A stretch of 64,000 nt of DNA from Aeromonas schubertii (GCF_000820105.1 NZ_CDDB01000097.1:1-64000); one strand, 5' to 3'; counted from the stretch's first letter, positions 46,053-55,007 are shown. A program made the numbers and translations. Notes: generated by a model from the letters alone, not told the origin.

Positions 46053-47729
46053 ATGCATCGTTCGGATCGCACTATCAACTATCAGGTCGCCTTCTCCATG
46101 GCATTGGTCTGGCTGGTCGCCATGGGGCTGCTGGTCGCCATGCTGGTGATGTTGCTGGTGCCCCAGATCCGTCATGTGGAGCAGCGACAGATGCGCGAAC
46201 ATCTGGTGCGCGCCATCAGTCTGGTCCAGGCCGATCTCAAGCGGATGCGCGCTTTTGCCCGCGACTGGGGGGAGTGGGACGATGCCTATGACTTCATCGC
46301 CGGCAAAGGAACCCGCGCCTTTATCGATGCCAATCTGGTCTCCTCCACCCCGATGGATGATTTTGACCTTCACCTGCTCAGCTTCATGGATCTGCGGGGT
46401 AACGAGGTGTGGAGCCGCTCCCGCCTGCCCGATATCCAACAGAGTCATTTCATCAGTTACCCCCTCTTCATGGAGTACTTGAAGAAGGCGTTACTGGAGC
46501 GTGTTCAGGAACACGGCATCCAGGGGATGCAGGACTCCCAATGGGGCCCCCTGATGTTCGCCTTCCATCCGATCACCGACTCGCAGCGGCAGCGTGGGGT
46601 CAGGGGTTATCTACTGGCGGCGCGCTGGATCGACGAGAGTTACCTGAGCGAGCTGTCCCATCGGGTGGCCATGCCCATCACGATGCGGGGTCTGCATGGA
46701 GAGGTGGATCTCACCCGTTTCCAGGCGTTGCAGCGAGGCTATCTCTACCGCATGGGGTACAGCGGCCTTGATACCCAGTGGGGGGAGATAGTCATGCTCG
46801 ACAGCACAGGTCACCCTGGCCTGTTGCTGCGACTGGAGTCCCAGCGTGAGCTGATGTTGGGGGGAGGGCGGGTGCTGCTGTTTACCCTGGCAGGGACTCT
46901 GCTCATCTGCCTGGTGTGTGGCCTGTTCGCCTTTTTCCGCTTGCAGGTCATGGTGTTGCAGCCTCTGGGGCTGTTGATCCAGGGGGTACAGCGCTACGAG
47001 CGGGATGGTGATTCGGCCACCCTGCCGCTCATAGAATCGAGTCGTGAGATGCGGATCCTGACCCGTCGCTTTCGCGAGATGGCAGCCCGTCTCAGTCTTC
47101 AGCACAAGGCCGCACAGGCTCACAGCCAGCGTATGGAGGAGGCCGCCAATCGTGATCCGCTGACCGGCTGCTTTAACCGTCGCTATCTGGATGCCTGGCT
47201 CGAGGTGCTGGAGCCCTCCGAGCTGCAGCTGGCGGTGCTGGCCATCGATCTCGATCACTTCAAACAGGTCAATGACACCCATGGTCATGACACAGGCGAT
47301 CGTGTACTGGTGCAGTTTGCGGAGCGCTTGCGTCGCCACCTGCGTCACGACGAATTACTGATTCGGGTTGGGGGTGAGGAGTTTTTAGTGGTGTCAGAGT
47401 GCTCAGACGCATCCCAGGCCAGTGCCCTGGCCGAGCGTCTGCGGCGGCTGGTGGCCCAGACCCCCTTTGGTGAGGAGCAGGCTCCCTTCCCGATGACGGC
47501 CTCTATCGGTTTCTCTCTCTTTCCTCTGGGGGAGGAGCGCCACGATCCTGGCTGGCGCCTGTGCCTCAAGTTGGCCGATATGGCCCTCTACAACGCCAAG
47601 GCGCGAGGTCGCAATACCTGGACCGGTCTGGTCTCCCGCCATGGAGGTGTGCTGCCCTCCCTGAACCCCGATGATCTGTTGCGTCAGGGGGCTCTCAGCC
47701 TGATCGAGGCGCCTCTTAAAGAGAGATAG
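46053..47729 (+). CDS. Membrane diguanylate cyclase (CHASE4-HAMP-GGDEF)
   Basis: A 558-residue inner-membrane protein that should make c-di-GMP. Membrane helices at about 12-36 and 273-295 flank a periplasmic CHASE4 sensor domain with the hallmark DWGEWDDAYDFI. A HAMP linker (about 296-350) leads to the GGDEF domain with DPLTGCFNRRYLD, DLDHFKQVNDTHGHDTGD and RVGGEEF at 440-444, an active signature. The inhibitory I-site, normally RxxD, reads R431-H-D-E434, so feedback may be weakened. No EAL domain. It starts its own transcription unit after the uvrA terminator. Confidence 0.92.
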   Translation: MHRSDRTINYQVAFSMALVWLVAMGLLVAMLVMLLVPQIRHVEQRQMREHLVRAISLVQADLKRMRAFARDWGEWDDAYDFIAGKGTRAFIDANLVSSTPMDDFDLHLLSFMDLRGNEVWSRSRLPDIQQSHFISYPLFMEYLKKALLERVQEHGIQGMQDSQWGPLMFAFHPITDSQRQRGVRGYLLAARWIDESYLSELSHRVAMPITMRGLHGEVDLTRFQALQRGYLYRMGYSGLDTQWGEIVMLDSTGHPGLLLRLESQRELMLGGGRVLLFTLAGTLLICLVCGLFAFFRLQVMVLQPLGLLIQGVQRYERDGDSATLPLIESSREMRILTRRFREMAARLSLQHKAAQAHSQRMEEAANRDPLTGCFNRRYLDAWLEVLEPSELQLAVLAIDLDHFKQVNDTHGHDTGDRVLVQFAERLRRHLRHDELLIRVGGEEFLVVSECSDASQASALAERLRRLVAQTPFGEEQAPFPMTASIGFSLFPLGEERHDPGWRLCLKLADMALYNAKARGRNTWTGLVSRHGGVLPSLNPDDLLRQGALSLIEAPLKER

Positions 47730-47823
47730 GCGAGCCATCTTATGATGGCCGTAGCCAACACCTTTCGCAGAGAAAAAGAGACTCAAAGGTGTATGGTACA
47801 TATGGCTAAAATGTTGGTAACAA

Positions 47824-47837
47824 TTGAGCCAGGTCAA
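47824..47837. promoter_or_regulatory. Candidate FNR-type site upstream of ompW
   Basis: TTGA-N6-TCAA (TTGAGCCAGGTCAA) is centred about 83 bases upstream of the ompW start. It matches the FNR consensus except for two inner bases. ompW is FNR-controlled in E. coli, which makes the site plausible. Confidence 0.45.
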
Positions 47838-47913
47838 TAACTGGTCGTTTACGATCCCTTAAAGTGGTCGCCGCTTACAGCACCAAACGAACACAATAAA
47901 AGGGATTATAACG

Positions 47914-48510
47914 ATGAAAAAGATGCTTCCTCTGCTGATCGCCGGCGCCCTTGCCTCCCCCTTCGCCATGGCCCATCAGGCCGGTGATATCCTGGTCCGT
48001 GGTGGGCTGGCCTTTGTCTCTCCTCAGGAGAGCAGTACCCCCGTCGAGCTCGAGATCAACGACAACATGCAGCTGGGTCTCACCCTGGGCTATATGATCA
48101 CCGACAACTGGGGCGTCGAGCTGCTGGCTGCCACCCCCTTCTCCCACTCGGTCAAGTTGGGCGATACCGAGGTGGCCAAGATCAAACACCTGCCGCCGAC
48201 CCTGATGGCCCAGTATTACTTCGGTAACGCCCAGAGCAAGGTGCGCCCCTATGTGGGCGTCGGCGTCAACTACACCACTTTCTTCAGTGAAGAGGGTCGT
48301 GGCCCGCTGCAAGGGACCGATGTGAGCGTGGACGATTCCTGGGGCATTGCCGGTCAGGTGGGTATCGATATGGCTATCACCGATCGCTGGTTCGTTAACG
48401 GTTCCGCCTGGATCATTGATATCGATACCGACGTTCATACCGCCATCGGCACCATCAAGACCAAGGTCGATCCCATGGCCTTTATGGTTGGCGTCGGCTA
48501 CCGCTTCTAA
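47914..48510 (+). CDS. ompW: Outer membrane protein OmpW
   Basis: A 198-residue, eight-stranded outer-membrane barrel with a hydrophobic channel. A signal peptide (MKKMLPLLIAGALASPFAMA) precedes AGDILVRGGLAFVSP, LTLGYMITDNWGVELLAATP and LPPTLMAQYYFG, all OmpW features, and the protein ends in a terminal aromatic (VGVGYRF) as BAM substrates do. AAGGGA precedes the ATG. A terminator follows. Confidence 0.96.
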   Translation: MKKMLPLLIAGALASPFAMAHQAGDILVRGGLAFVSPQESSTPVELEINDNMQLGLTLGYMITDNWGVELLAATPFSHSVKLGDTEVAKIKHLPPTLMAQYYFGNAQSKVRPYVGVGVNYTTFFSEEGRGPLQGTDVSVDDSWGIAGQVGIDMAITDRWFVNGSAWIIDIDTDVHTAIGTIKTKVDPMAFMVGVGYRF

Positions 48511-48547
48511 GCACTTGTGAATGGGCCTTTGGCCCGGCACGCTCCTT

Positions 48548-48572
48548 GGCCCGACTGGTTCGGGCCTTTTTC
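48548..48572 (+). terminator. Intrinsic terminator after ompW
   Basis: Stem GGCCCGA / TCGGGCC with a short loop, followed by TTTTTCTTTT. Confidence 0.92.
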
Positions 48573-48642
48573 TTTTCCGGTGACTTGAGTCGGCCCCGGC
48601 CGCGCTGTAGCCTGAGCGCGGTTTGATGACAAGGATGCAATC

Positions 48643-49044
48643 ATGCTGGAGATGCAGATCCACCCCCGCTTTCAGGAGACCGATGCCCTCGGCCATATCA
48701 ACAATACGGTGCCGGCGGTCTGGTTTGAGTCGGCGCGGGATCCCCTGTTCCGTGTTTTCACCCCGGATCTGGATGTACGCGACTGGCGCCTCATCCTGGC
48801 GGGCTACTCGGTTCAGTTCAAGCGGGAGCTCTTCTACGGCGAGGTGGTGACCCTGAAGAGCGCGATCAAGCGGATCGGGGGGAGCTCCTTCACCGTCTGG
48901 CAGGAGGCCTGGCAAGGGGGTGAGCTGGCGGTGACCGCCGAGACCACCCTGATCCACTTCGATTATCAGTCCCGCAAGGCACTCCCGCTCACCCATGAGC
49001 AGAGGGAGGGGCTGGGACGCTGGCTTCTGGAGGCGAGTGAGTGA
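48643..49044 (+). CDS. Hotdog-fold acyl-CoA thioesterase (4HBT type)
   Basis: A 133-residue cytoplasmic hotdog protein. The catalytic-Asp signature of the 4-hydroxybenzoyl-CoA thioesterase family is RFQETDALGHINNTVPAVWF, followed by FKRELFYGEVVTLKSAIKRI and VTAETTLIHFDYQSRKALPL. It would hydrolyse an acyl-CoA, but the substrate is unknown. It overlaps the following gene by 4 bases (GTGA). Confidence 0.88.
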   Translation: MLEMQIHPRFQETDALGHINNTVPAVWFESARDPLFRVFTPDLDVRDWRLILAGYSVQFKRELFYGEVVTLKSAIKRIGGSSFTVWQEAWQGGELAVTAETTLIHFDYQSRKALPLTHEQREGLGRWLLEASE

Positions 49045-49730
49045 AGCTGTCTGCCCTGTTACCCTTGATGACCACATTACCCGTGATGGCGTTACCTCTG
49101 ATGACCCTGGATCAACAGTTCGACCTGATGGAGAAGGGGGCGGCGACAGCCCTGGATACTCGCCAGTTCACCCTGGACGGGGTGACGGTGACCGGCTGGC
49201 TGGATGGTGACATGCCGGTGATCATCGCCGTGCCGCGGCGCGATGAGAAGGGGCAGGATCAGGGAGAGAGCCGCTACTACTTCAAGGGGGGTGAGTTGTT
49301 CGGGGTGCGCGAGCCCGAGTCCCGCTTCGGTTTCGAGAAGGGCAAGTTGACCGCTTGGCTCGACGAGACCGGCAAGCCGCAGGCCTACATCAGCAAGGTG
49401 AGCATGGAGCAGCGCGAGCAGTGGCTGAAGCGGCGGGCGGCCCAGTTGCAACGGGTGTTCCAGCCGAGCCAGGCCGAGCTGGGTCTCGATGGCGCCCGAG
49501 ATCATAACGGATCGGGTGCCAAGGGCAGTGAGTGGCTCTGTGGTGAGCGCCTCAAGTCGCTGACCGGCACGACCAGGGTCATGTTTGGTCCCTTAGATGC
49601 CAGTGCAGCAGAGGTGAAGGGCGCGGTGCGTATCGTGACGCCGGGGGGATGGCAGGATCTCGACATGGAGTGCAAGGTGGCACAGGGATACCGGGTCGTG
49701 AGTCTCACCTGGCGTGCGCCCAAAACATGA
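49041..49730 (+). CDS. Exported protein of unknown function
   Basis: A 229-residue protein starting at GTG inside the end of the thioesterase gene. The first 25 residues are hydrophobic (MKLSALLPLMTTLPVMALPL) and look like a signal peptide, so it is probably periplasmic. The mature part contains YYFKGGELFGVREPESRFGF and a region of charged helix (MEQREQWLKRRAAQLQRVFQ). Two cysteines near the C-terminal third (WLCGER, MECKVA) could pair. I do not recognise a family. It is translationally coupled to the thioesterase. Confidence 0.7.
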   Translation: MKLSALLPLMTTLPVMALPLMTLDQQFDLMEKGAATALDTRQFTLDGVTVTGWLDGDMPVIIAVPRRDEKGQDQGESRYYFKGGELFGVREPESRFGFEKGKLTAWLDETGKPQAYISKVSMEQREQWLKRRAAQLQRVFQPSQAELGLDGARDHNGSGAKGSEWLCGERLKSLTGTTRVMFGPLDASAAEVKGAVRIVTPGGWQDLDMECKVAQGYRVVSLTWRAPKT

Positions 49731-49737
49731 CTGAAAG

Positions 49738-49756
49738 GCGGGGCCGCAGGCCCCGC
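49738..49756. terminator. Convergent hairpin between the exported protein and foldase genes
   Basis: A perfect 8-base stem GCGGGGCC / GGCCCCGC with loop GCA between two convergent stops. T-runs are weak on both sides. Confidence 0.6.
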
Positions 49757-49758
49757 TC

Positions 49759-50436
49759 TCATTCCTGAGTGATGCGGGTCAGGGCCTCGACCCGTCGCCA
49801 CTGACTCTCGGGGAACCAGTGCTCGAGCAGGCTCTGCTGCTGGGCGATCCGCTGATCATCGCTCAGGGCGGCTCGCTCCTTCAGATAGCCTTGTAACTGC
49901 TTGTCGAAGGCCTGCTGGTTCTGCTTGAGCTCGGCGAGGCGATCTGCCGCCTCGGGGCCAAGCTGTTCCAACTGCCACTGCCTGTCCTCCTGATGCTGGC
50001 GCAGCCGTTCCAGCACGCGCCCATTCTCTACCGAGCGCTGAAACCACTCAGGTTGCTCGCTCAGCCAGACCTCAAGCGACTCCTGCAACACTGCCTGCTC
50101 TTCGGGGGAGGCCTGCTGCAGTGCCTTGCGCCTCAGGGTCCATTGTTCCTGGCGTCGCTCGTCGGCGAACAACTGCTCCTGTTCGGCAGGAGAGAAGCGT
50201 TGGCGTCTCAGCTGCTCCCGCTGTTCGAACAATTGCTCCAGGCTGGCCAGATCGGTCCCCTCCGGGATGGTCAGGCGCGCCTCGGCCTCCCGGAAGGCGC
50301 CATAGCGTTGATCCAGCACCGCAGGGGGGGCGGGCCGGGCCGCGGGCGTCTCCTGAAGAGAAGGCGTCACGCTGACGTGACGCCAACCCAGGATGAGCAG
50401 AGGGAGCAGCAGAGTCCCCAGCCATACCTTTCTCAC
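49759..50436 (-). CDS. lifO: Short lipase-specific foldase (Lif/LimL type)
   Basis: A 225-residue, membrane-anchored periplasmic helper that folds the neighbouring lipase. The N-terminal anchor (VWLGTLLLPLLILGW) is followed by a Pro-rich spacer and long helices (VLDQRYGAFREAEARL; RQHQEDRQWQLEQLGPEAAD; a C-terminal LLEHWFPESQWRRVEAL), which match the helical and C-terminal parts of Lif proteins. Family members are usually 280-350 residues and carry RxxFDY(F/C)LSALGE in the first mini-domain; that motif and domain are absent here. The start is a GTG overlapping the lipase stop (GTGA), so translation is coupled. No frameshift is visible. Confidence 0.8.
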   Translation of the reverse strand: MRKVWLGTLLLPLLILGWRHVSVTPSLQETPAARPAPPAVLDQRYGAFREAEARLTIPEGTDLASLEQLFEQREQLRRQRFSPAEQEQLFADERRQEQWTLRRKALQQASPEEQAVLQESLEVWLSEQPEWFQRSVENGRVLERLRQHQEDRQWQLEQLGPEAADRLAELKQNQQAFDKQLQGYLKERAALSDDQRIAQQQSLLEHWFPESQWRRVEALTRITQE

Positions 50437-51338
50437 AGGCCGAGTCCCTTGAGGCGGCGGGCATGCTGCACATAGAGGGAGACAGGATCCACTTCGAACA
50501 GGTGACGAATGCCGAAGGAGTGGTTCACCTCATCCAGATGGTTCATCTTGTAGTCGGTGCCAATCACCTTGCCCAGATGGCTGCTACAGACCCCGACCAG
50601 GCCATCGTTGGGCTCATCGAAAAAGAGACCGGTGAGGACCAGGGCCGGGTCGACCGGGTCGAGGATGTTGGTGAGGTTGCCCCGACCACTCCAGGAGAAG
50701 TAGTAGACCCCGTTGTTGGCCTGCATAGGCCCTTCGCCACACCGGGTCGTGGGCAGACCTTCCGGATAGTGGCTATTAAACTTGGCGGCACCTGCGCTGG
50801 TCAGGGCATCGAGTGCCTTGATGGGATCCTGGGGCAGCTTGCTACCGCCGGAGAGCAGTGAGATCACGCCCGAGAGGGCCTGGGCCGCGCTCGATGCCAG
50901 TGTCTCTGCGGCGGAACCGGGAGGGGCATTGACCCGCACCAGATCGGCGATGGCAGAACCCTGGTTCACCCCCCCCACGCTGGTGGCAGAGGCGACCAGC
51001 TCGGGAGCGACCGAGGCCACATAGCGTACGGTCGGTCCGCCGTGGGAGTGACCGATCAGGTTCACCTTCTCGGCACCCGTGATGGCCAGCACTTGTTGCA
51101 CCTGGCTCAGCAACTGCTCTCCACGTGCCTCGGAGCTATTGGTGGCCGAGACCTGCGCCACATAAACGGTGGCGCCATCCCGGGTCATGGCCTGGGGAAT
51201 ACCATAGAAATAATCGACCCCCATCAGCTTGTCGAAGCCAAACAGGCCGTGGACCAGCACTATGGGGTAGCGGGTGTGACTGTCGGCCAGCGCCAGGCCG
51301 GGTAGCAACAGGAGCAACAACATCAATTGACGGATCAT
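50433..51338 (-). CDS. Secreted triacylglycerol lipase (family I, foldase-dependent)
   Basis: A 301-residue exported lipase. A signal peptide (MIRQLMLLLLLLPGLALA) precedes the oxyanion motif YPIVLVHGLFGFD and the nucleophile elbow GHSHGG; Asp and His of the triad probably lie in DPVDPALVLTG/NDGLVGV and VNHSFG. It is of the Pseudomonas/Vibrio family I.1-I.2 type that needs a Lif foldase, which is encoded next to it with overlapping codons. AAGGAGG precedes this ATG, which settles the start over an in-frame upstream ATG. Two cysteines (TTRCGEG, VGVCSSH) fit the usual disulfide. Confidence 0.93.
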   Translation of the reverse strand: MIRQLMLLLLLLPGLALADSHTRYPIVLVHGLFGFDKLMGVDYFYGIPQAMTRDGATVYVAQVSATNSSEARGEQLLSQVQQVLAITGAEKVNLIGHSHGGPTVRYVASVAPELVASATSVGGVNQGSAIADLVRVNAPPGSAAETLASSAAQALSGVISLLSGGSKLPQDPIKALDALTSAGAAKFNSHYPEGLPTTRCGEGPMQANNGVYYFSWSGRGNLTNILDPVDPALVLTGLFFDEPNDGLVGVCSSHLGKVIGTDYKMNHLDEVNHSFGIRHLFEVDPVSLYVQHARRLKGLGL

Positions 51339-51461
51339 GGACACCTCCTTGCGTTCATTGGGCCCCGTCATGGGGTCGGACCAGTATGAAGGCTCCGATT
51401 CGAACGACACTGTGCCCTGGATCACTCTTTAGGGCGGCCTGGCGTCAGGCCCCCCAAATGG

Positions 51462-52172
51462 TCAAGATTTGTGCTGGATACAGGGCTGAAGGGTTCCGAC
51501 TGTGCTAAGGGGCAGGCAGGGGATGGGGGCGCCGATCTCGATGGGTTCACCGAGGAACTTGGGCTCTTTGTCCAGCACATAGAGATCGAGCAGGCTCATG
51601 AAGCGGGCGAAAATCTCCCGCACCCGGGTCTTGATCCCCTCGTTGGGGGCCACATCCGGGGCATTGAAGCCGATGGCCTCGATACCGAAGCGACGGGCGA
51701 TAAAGATGGCGCGCTCGTTATGAAACTTTTGGGAGACTATGGTGTAGCTGCTCTGGCCAAAGACCTCTTTGGCGCGGACCACGGAGTCGAGGGTGCGAAA
51801 ACCGGCGAAATCCATATAGATGGCCGAGGCGGGAATACCTGCCCTGATCAGGGCCCGGCGCATCAGGCGCGGCTCGTTGTACTGCACGGTGGCGTTGTCG
51901 CCGGAGACGATCAGGTAGTCTACCTTGCCGTTGTTATAGAGCTGGGCGGCAGCCTGGATGCGGTTGCTGAAGTAAGGATTGCGTCCTCCTCCCACCAGAT
52001 ACTTGGAGGTGCCGAGTACCACGGCGACCCGGTTGTAGGGGAGATCATCCACCCTGTCATAGGTGAGGCGCCCGGCCTTGGAGACTCGCCACTCCCCATA
52101 GGTCAGCAGCAGCAGGCAGAGGGCCAGCAGCAGGCTGAGGGTGGCGAGCAGGATCAGGGCAAACTTCTTCAT
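51462..52172 (-). CDS. sanA: SanA/DUF218 envelope protein
   Basis: A 236-residue protein with one N-terminal membrane segment (MKKFALILLATLSLLLALCL) and a periplasmic DUF218 domain. It matches E. coli SanA from memory: VAVVLGTSKYL, YLIVSGDNATVQYNEP, DFAGFRTLDSVVRAKEVF, SQKFHNERAIFIARRFGI, REIFARFMSLLDLYVLDKEP (in parts). SanA limits envelope permeability; loss gives vancomycin sensitivity at high temperature. The ATG at 52172 aligns with the family. Confidence 0.93.
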   Translation of the reverse strand: MKKFALILLATLSLLLALCLLLLTYGEWRVSKAGRLTYDRVDDLPYNRVAVVLGTSKYLVGGGRNPYFSNRIQAAAQLYNNGKVDYLIVSGDNATVQYNEPRLMRRALIRAGIPASAIYMDFAGFRTLDSVVRAKEVFGQSSYTIVSQKFHNERAIFIARRFGIEAIGFNAPDVAPNEGIKTRVREIFARFMSLLDLYVLDKEPKFLGEPIEIGAPIPCLPLSTVGTLQPCIQHKS

Positions 52173-52241
52173 GTGCGACCGATCGGTTACGAAACAACAG
52201 GTGGGCATTCTATTACAACTGTCCGTCAGCGTCAGCGACGG

Positions 52242-52271
52242 GAAAAGAAGAGGCGGCCGATGGCCGCCTCT
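52242..52271 (-). terminator. Intrinsic terminator of the collagenase gene
   Basis: On the minus strand: stem GAGGCGGCC / GGCCGCCTC with loop ATC, then TTCTTTTCCC, immediately after the collagenase stop. Confidence 0.88.
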
Positions 52272-52274
52272 CGC

Positions 52275-55007
52275 TTAGTGAGCCGAGTCGTTTGACTGGC
52301 ACTCAGGGCTATTGCGGTTCGCCGCCCACCAGGGAATGAGCTGCCCATCGACCCAGTCGCGGTAGGCCTGGCTGTCGTTGGTAATCAGCTGCTCCATCAC
52401 CCGCTCGTAGTCGGCCATCGCCTTGCTCCGATCGGCCTGGCGCAGGGCCCGGGCCATCGCCAGCCAGCTGTCGCGGCGTCCGGTCTCGTTGAGGAAGCGG
52501 TGCACCGTATAGGACCAGGAGTAGACCATCTCGCTGCCGCTCTCGTAGTCGAGGTGCAGTATGGATTGCAGCGACGGGCGTTGTCCGGCCGGACTCTGGG
52601 TGACGGCGTTGAGGCCGCGGGCGAAGCATTGCCCATGGGCAATGTACTCTGCCAGCCCCTCGGCCCACCAGGTGGTGCGGTTGAGCGGGTAGTGGCCGAA
52701 GTTTCCATAGAGATTGAAACGGCCATCCAGATAGTGAACATACTCATGGCGCAGGTTCCACACCTGGAAGGCGGGACGTTTCCACTGTGCCTCATAGGCG
52801 AAGAAGCGGGCCTGATTATCCTGGCGAGCCGGATCCCCCTCGATATAGATGCCTCCGTTATCGGTCGATACCCCGTCAAACAGGGCGCCACCGTAACGGC
52901 TCCACTCATCGGAAGAGTCGAAGATCACCAGCTCGAGGGAGCGATTGTTGTCGTCGGTAACCGGTTGCCAGCCTGTCTCCATCACCCGATGAAAGTGCTG
53001 CTCTTCCTCACCCAGTTCGCGACAGATCTGCTCGGCCTGCTCCTGGTTCAGATCCTGGGCGCGCAGTGAGAGGGTCGGCGAGCAGGTGTGGCTGAATGGC
53101 AATATATCCTCGGCCTGAACGGGCTTGCAGTAGCCGGCCAGGGGGCCTTCGCTGCACGCTGCGGCGCTGCGATCCGTGTGGCGCAGGTAGTAGGTGGAGA
53201 GGGTGATCGAGGCCTCTTCCAACAGACGGGGGCTCTGGGCACCACCGGGCACCAGTCCATGACGGTTGAGCAATGTGATGACATCCCGATCCAGGCTGTC
53301 GCGATAGGCCTCGCTGCCGGCGCTGTCTCGCCCTTGCATCATGCGGTAGAGGCGGGTGTAGGCATCGAGTATGTTATTGAATACAAACAAATCAGCCTGT
53401 CCATCCCGGCGCTTCCACAGGGCCAGCTCGCTCTCCCCCAGCGCCAGCATGGCACGACGCAGTGCGGGCTCTTGTCCGATGAGGGCGGGGCCGAAGTCGG
53501 CATCGCGCGAGTGGGAGCTGGCGTAGTCGATCAGATTGAGCAGCTCAAACAGCCCATCGGCCCACGGCTTGTGGCCATTGATGACGGCCGCATGCTGTAC
53601 CGCGTAGTCGAGGGCGCGGATCAGCTGGGCCGGCATAGGGGTGGCAGCCTGACGGAAGGCCATTTGCCCGAGTTGCCCCTGTGCGGCGACGCTCCAGGCC
53701 TCCAGCACGGTGCCAGCCTCATCCTGCGGCTCATTCCCCAGCAGAGCCGGGTGGTTGAGCAGGGCGACCATCACCCGGGCCAGTGCGCGAGCGGTCTCGT
53801 CGCTCTCTCTGGCAACGCCACCGAAGTAGTTGTGGGCACGCACATAGTAGAGCAACTTGTCCATGGCGGGGTGAGTCGGCCGGTTGGCGTCCAGCAGGGC
53901 TTGCATCCCCCGAATGGCGGCCATCAGCTTGGCATCGTCGTGGCCATAGTTTGCCTGCCATGCAGGCTTGTCGGCGCCGCTCACGTCGGCGACCAGTCGT
54001 GCGGCCCCGGCGTCGAGGAGGTCCAGGTCCGGCTCTGTGGGTTCGGCGCAGGGACGGCCATTGGCCTTGCGGCAGTCGAGCTGCTCCTCTGTGGTGGCCA
54101 GCACGAGAGGCTGGCTCAGGGTCTTGGCCTCTTGCCAGCTGTCACTTTCTGGCAGTGGCTGCCACTCGTTTTTGTCGGCTGGCATCATATAGCCGGTGTC
54201 ATGCAGGGTGACATTGATCTGGCTGCCGATGGGCAGCAGCTGGCGGCAGGTGCGGACGGTGAGGGTGTTTCCCGCCTCTTCACGGGTCCTGGGCTCGCCA
54301 CACTCCTCAATGGCCTGGGCCGGATCCGGTTGCCATTGATGCTGGCGCCACACATGCAGCTCGCGCACCATCTTGGCGGCGGCGCTCTCACTCTTGGGTG
54401 AGAGCCGATAGAAGATGTGATCGAGGCGACCATCCCGCTCACTGGGGCTCTCTTCCATCACCTGAAGCTGCTCCCATTGCCTGGGATCGTAGTGCCATTC
54501 GTCACTCGGGCAGCGCCCCTTGGCATCCAGCTGGCAGCGATCCAGCTCCACCTCTTCCTGACCCAGCGCGAGGGCTTGCGGCAGGGCGAGGCGATCGCCG
54601 CGCCACCCGGTCGGTGTGTCGGGGAGCGCACTCCATCCCGACGATGAGAGGCCGTAGCCGAAGTCCTGGCTCTCGGCCTGAATCAGGGTGCCGGCCTTGA
54701 GGCTCAATTCGCACAGCTGGGTGCGGATCCGCCACCCTTGCTCTATCCGGGTTTGCTTGTCACCACATTGGCGCTCGGCTTGTTGTTTGAGGCCGTCGAT
54801 TTGCCAGCGATAGGTGCGGTAGATGTGCATCTGCTGCCAGCGGGCCGACGACGTAGTGGCCGTCAGGCGGAAGAGCTGGGTGCTCTGCGTCGATTCGAAT
54901 TGGCGGGTCTCGGGGGCGCTGGCGCCATATTGGTGCCAGTCGGAGGGACTATAGGCTCCGGCGAGGGGCGCTGCGAGCAGGCAGAGGCTGCCGATCAGGG
55001 TTCGCAC
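52275..55007 (-). CDS. Secreted M9 collagenase with duplicated N-terminal domain
   Basis: A 910-residue exported zinc protease of the vibrio-type collagenase family. After a signal peptide (to about residue 18) the region 44-320 contains two copies of a ~123-residue domain. Each has four cysteines with almost identical spacing: 81, 99, 158, 166 and 236, 254, 312, 320. The M9N-like helical region follows (about 345-680: MAAIRGMQALLDANRPTHPA, LLYYVRAHNYFGG). The catalytic motif HEYVHYLDGRFN starts at 754, and the third zinc ligand is probably E783 in WWAEGLAEYIAHG. No C-terminal PKD or collagen-binding domain is present. It would cleave collagen or related proteins. Confidence 0.92.
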   Translation of the reverse strand: MRTLIGSLCLLAAPLAGAYSPSDWHQYGASAPETRQFESTQSTQLFRLTATTSSARWQQMHIYRTYRWQIDGLKQQAERQCGDKQTRIEQGWRIRTQLCELSLKAGTLIQAESQDFGYGLSSSGWSALPDTPTGWRGDRLALPQALALGQEEVELDRCQLDAKGRCPSDEWHYDPRQWEQLQVMEESPSERDGRLDHIFYRLSPKSESAAAKMVRELHVWRQHQWQPDPAQAIEECGEPRTREEAGNTLTVRTCRQLLPIGSQINVTLHDTGYMMPADKNEWQPLPESDSWQEAKTLSQPLVLATTEEQLDCRKANGRPCAEPTEPDLDLLDAGAARLVADVSGADKPAWQANYGHDDAKLMAAIRGMQALLDANRPTHPAMDKLLYYVRAHNYFGGVARESDETARALARVMVALLNHPALLGNEPQDEAGTVLEAWSVAAQGQLGQMAFRQAATPMPAQLIRALDYAVQHAAVINGHKPWADGLFELLNLIDYASSHSRDADFGPALIGQEPALRRAMLALGESELALWKRRDGQADLFVFNNILDAYTRLYRMMQGRDSAGSEAYRDSLDRDVITLLNRHGLVPGGAQSPRLLEEASITLSTYYLRHTDRSAAACSEGPLAGYCKPVQAEDILPFSHTCSPTLSLRAQDLNQEQAEQICRELGEEEQHFHRVMETGWQPVTDDNNRSLELVIFDSSDEWSRYGGALFDGVSTDNGGIYIEGDPARQDNQARFFAYEAQWKRPAFQVWNLRHEYVHYLDGRFNLYGNFGHYPLNRTTWWAEGLAEYIAHGQCFARGLNAVTQSPAGQRPSLQSILHLDYESGSEMVYSWSYTVHRFLNETGRRDSWLAMARALRQADRSKAMADYERVMEQLITNDSQAYRDWVDGQLIPWWAANRNSPECQSNDSAH

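Noticed and set aside
49759-50473. Frameshifted full-length lipase foldase
   Set aside because: The lipase stop and foldase start overlap directly, leaving no room for a lost N-terminal domain, and the alternative frames show no Lif motif.
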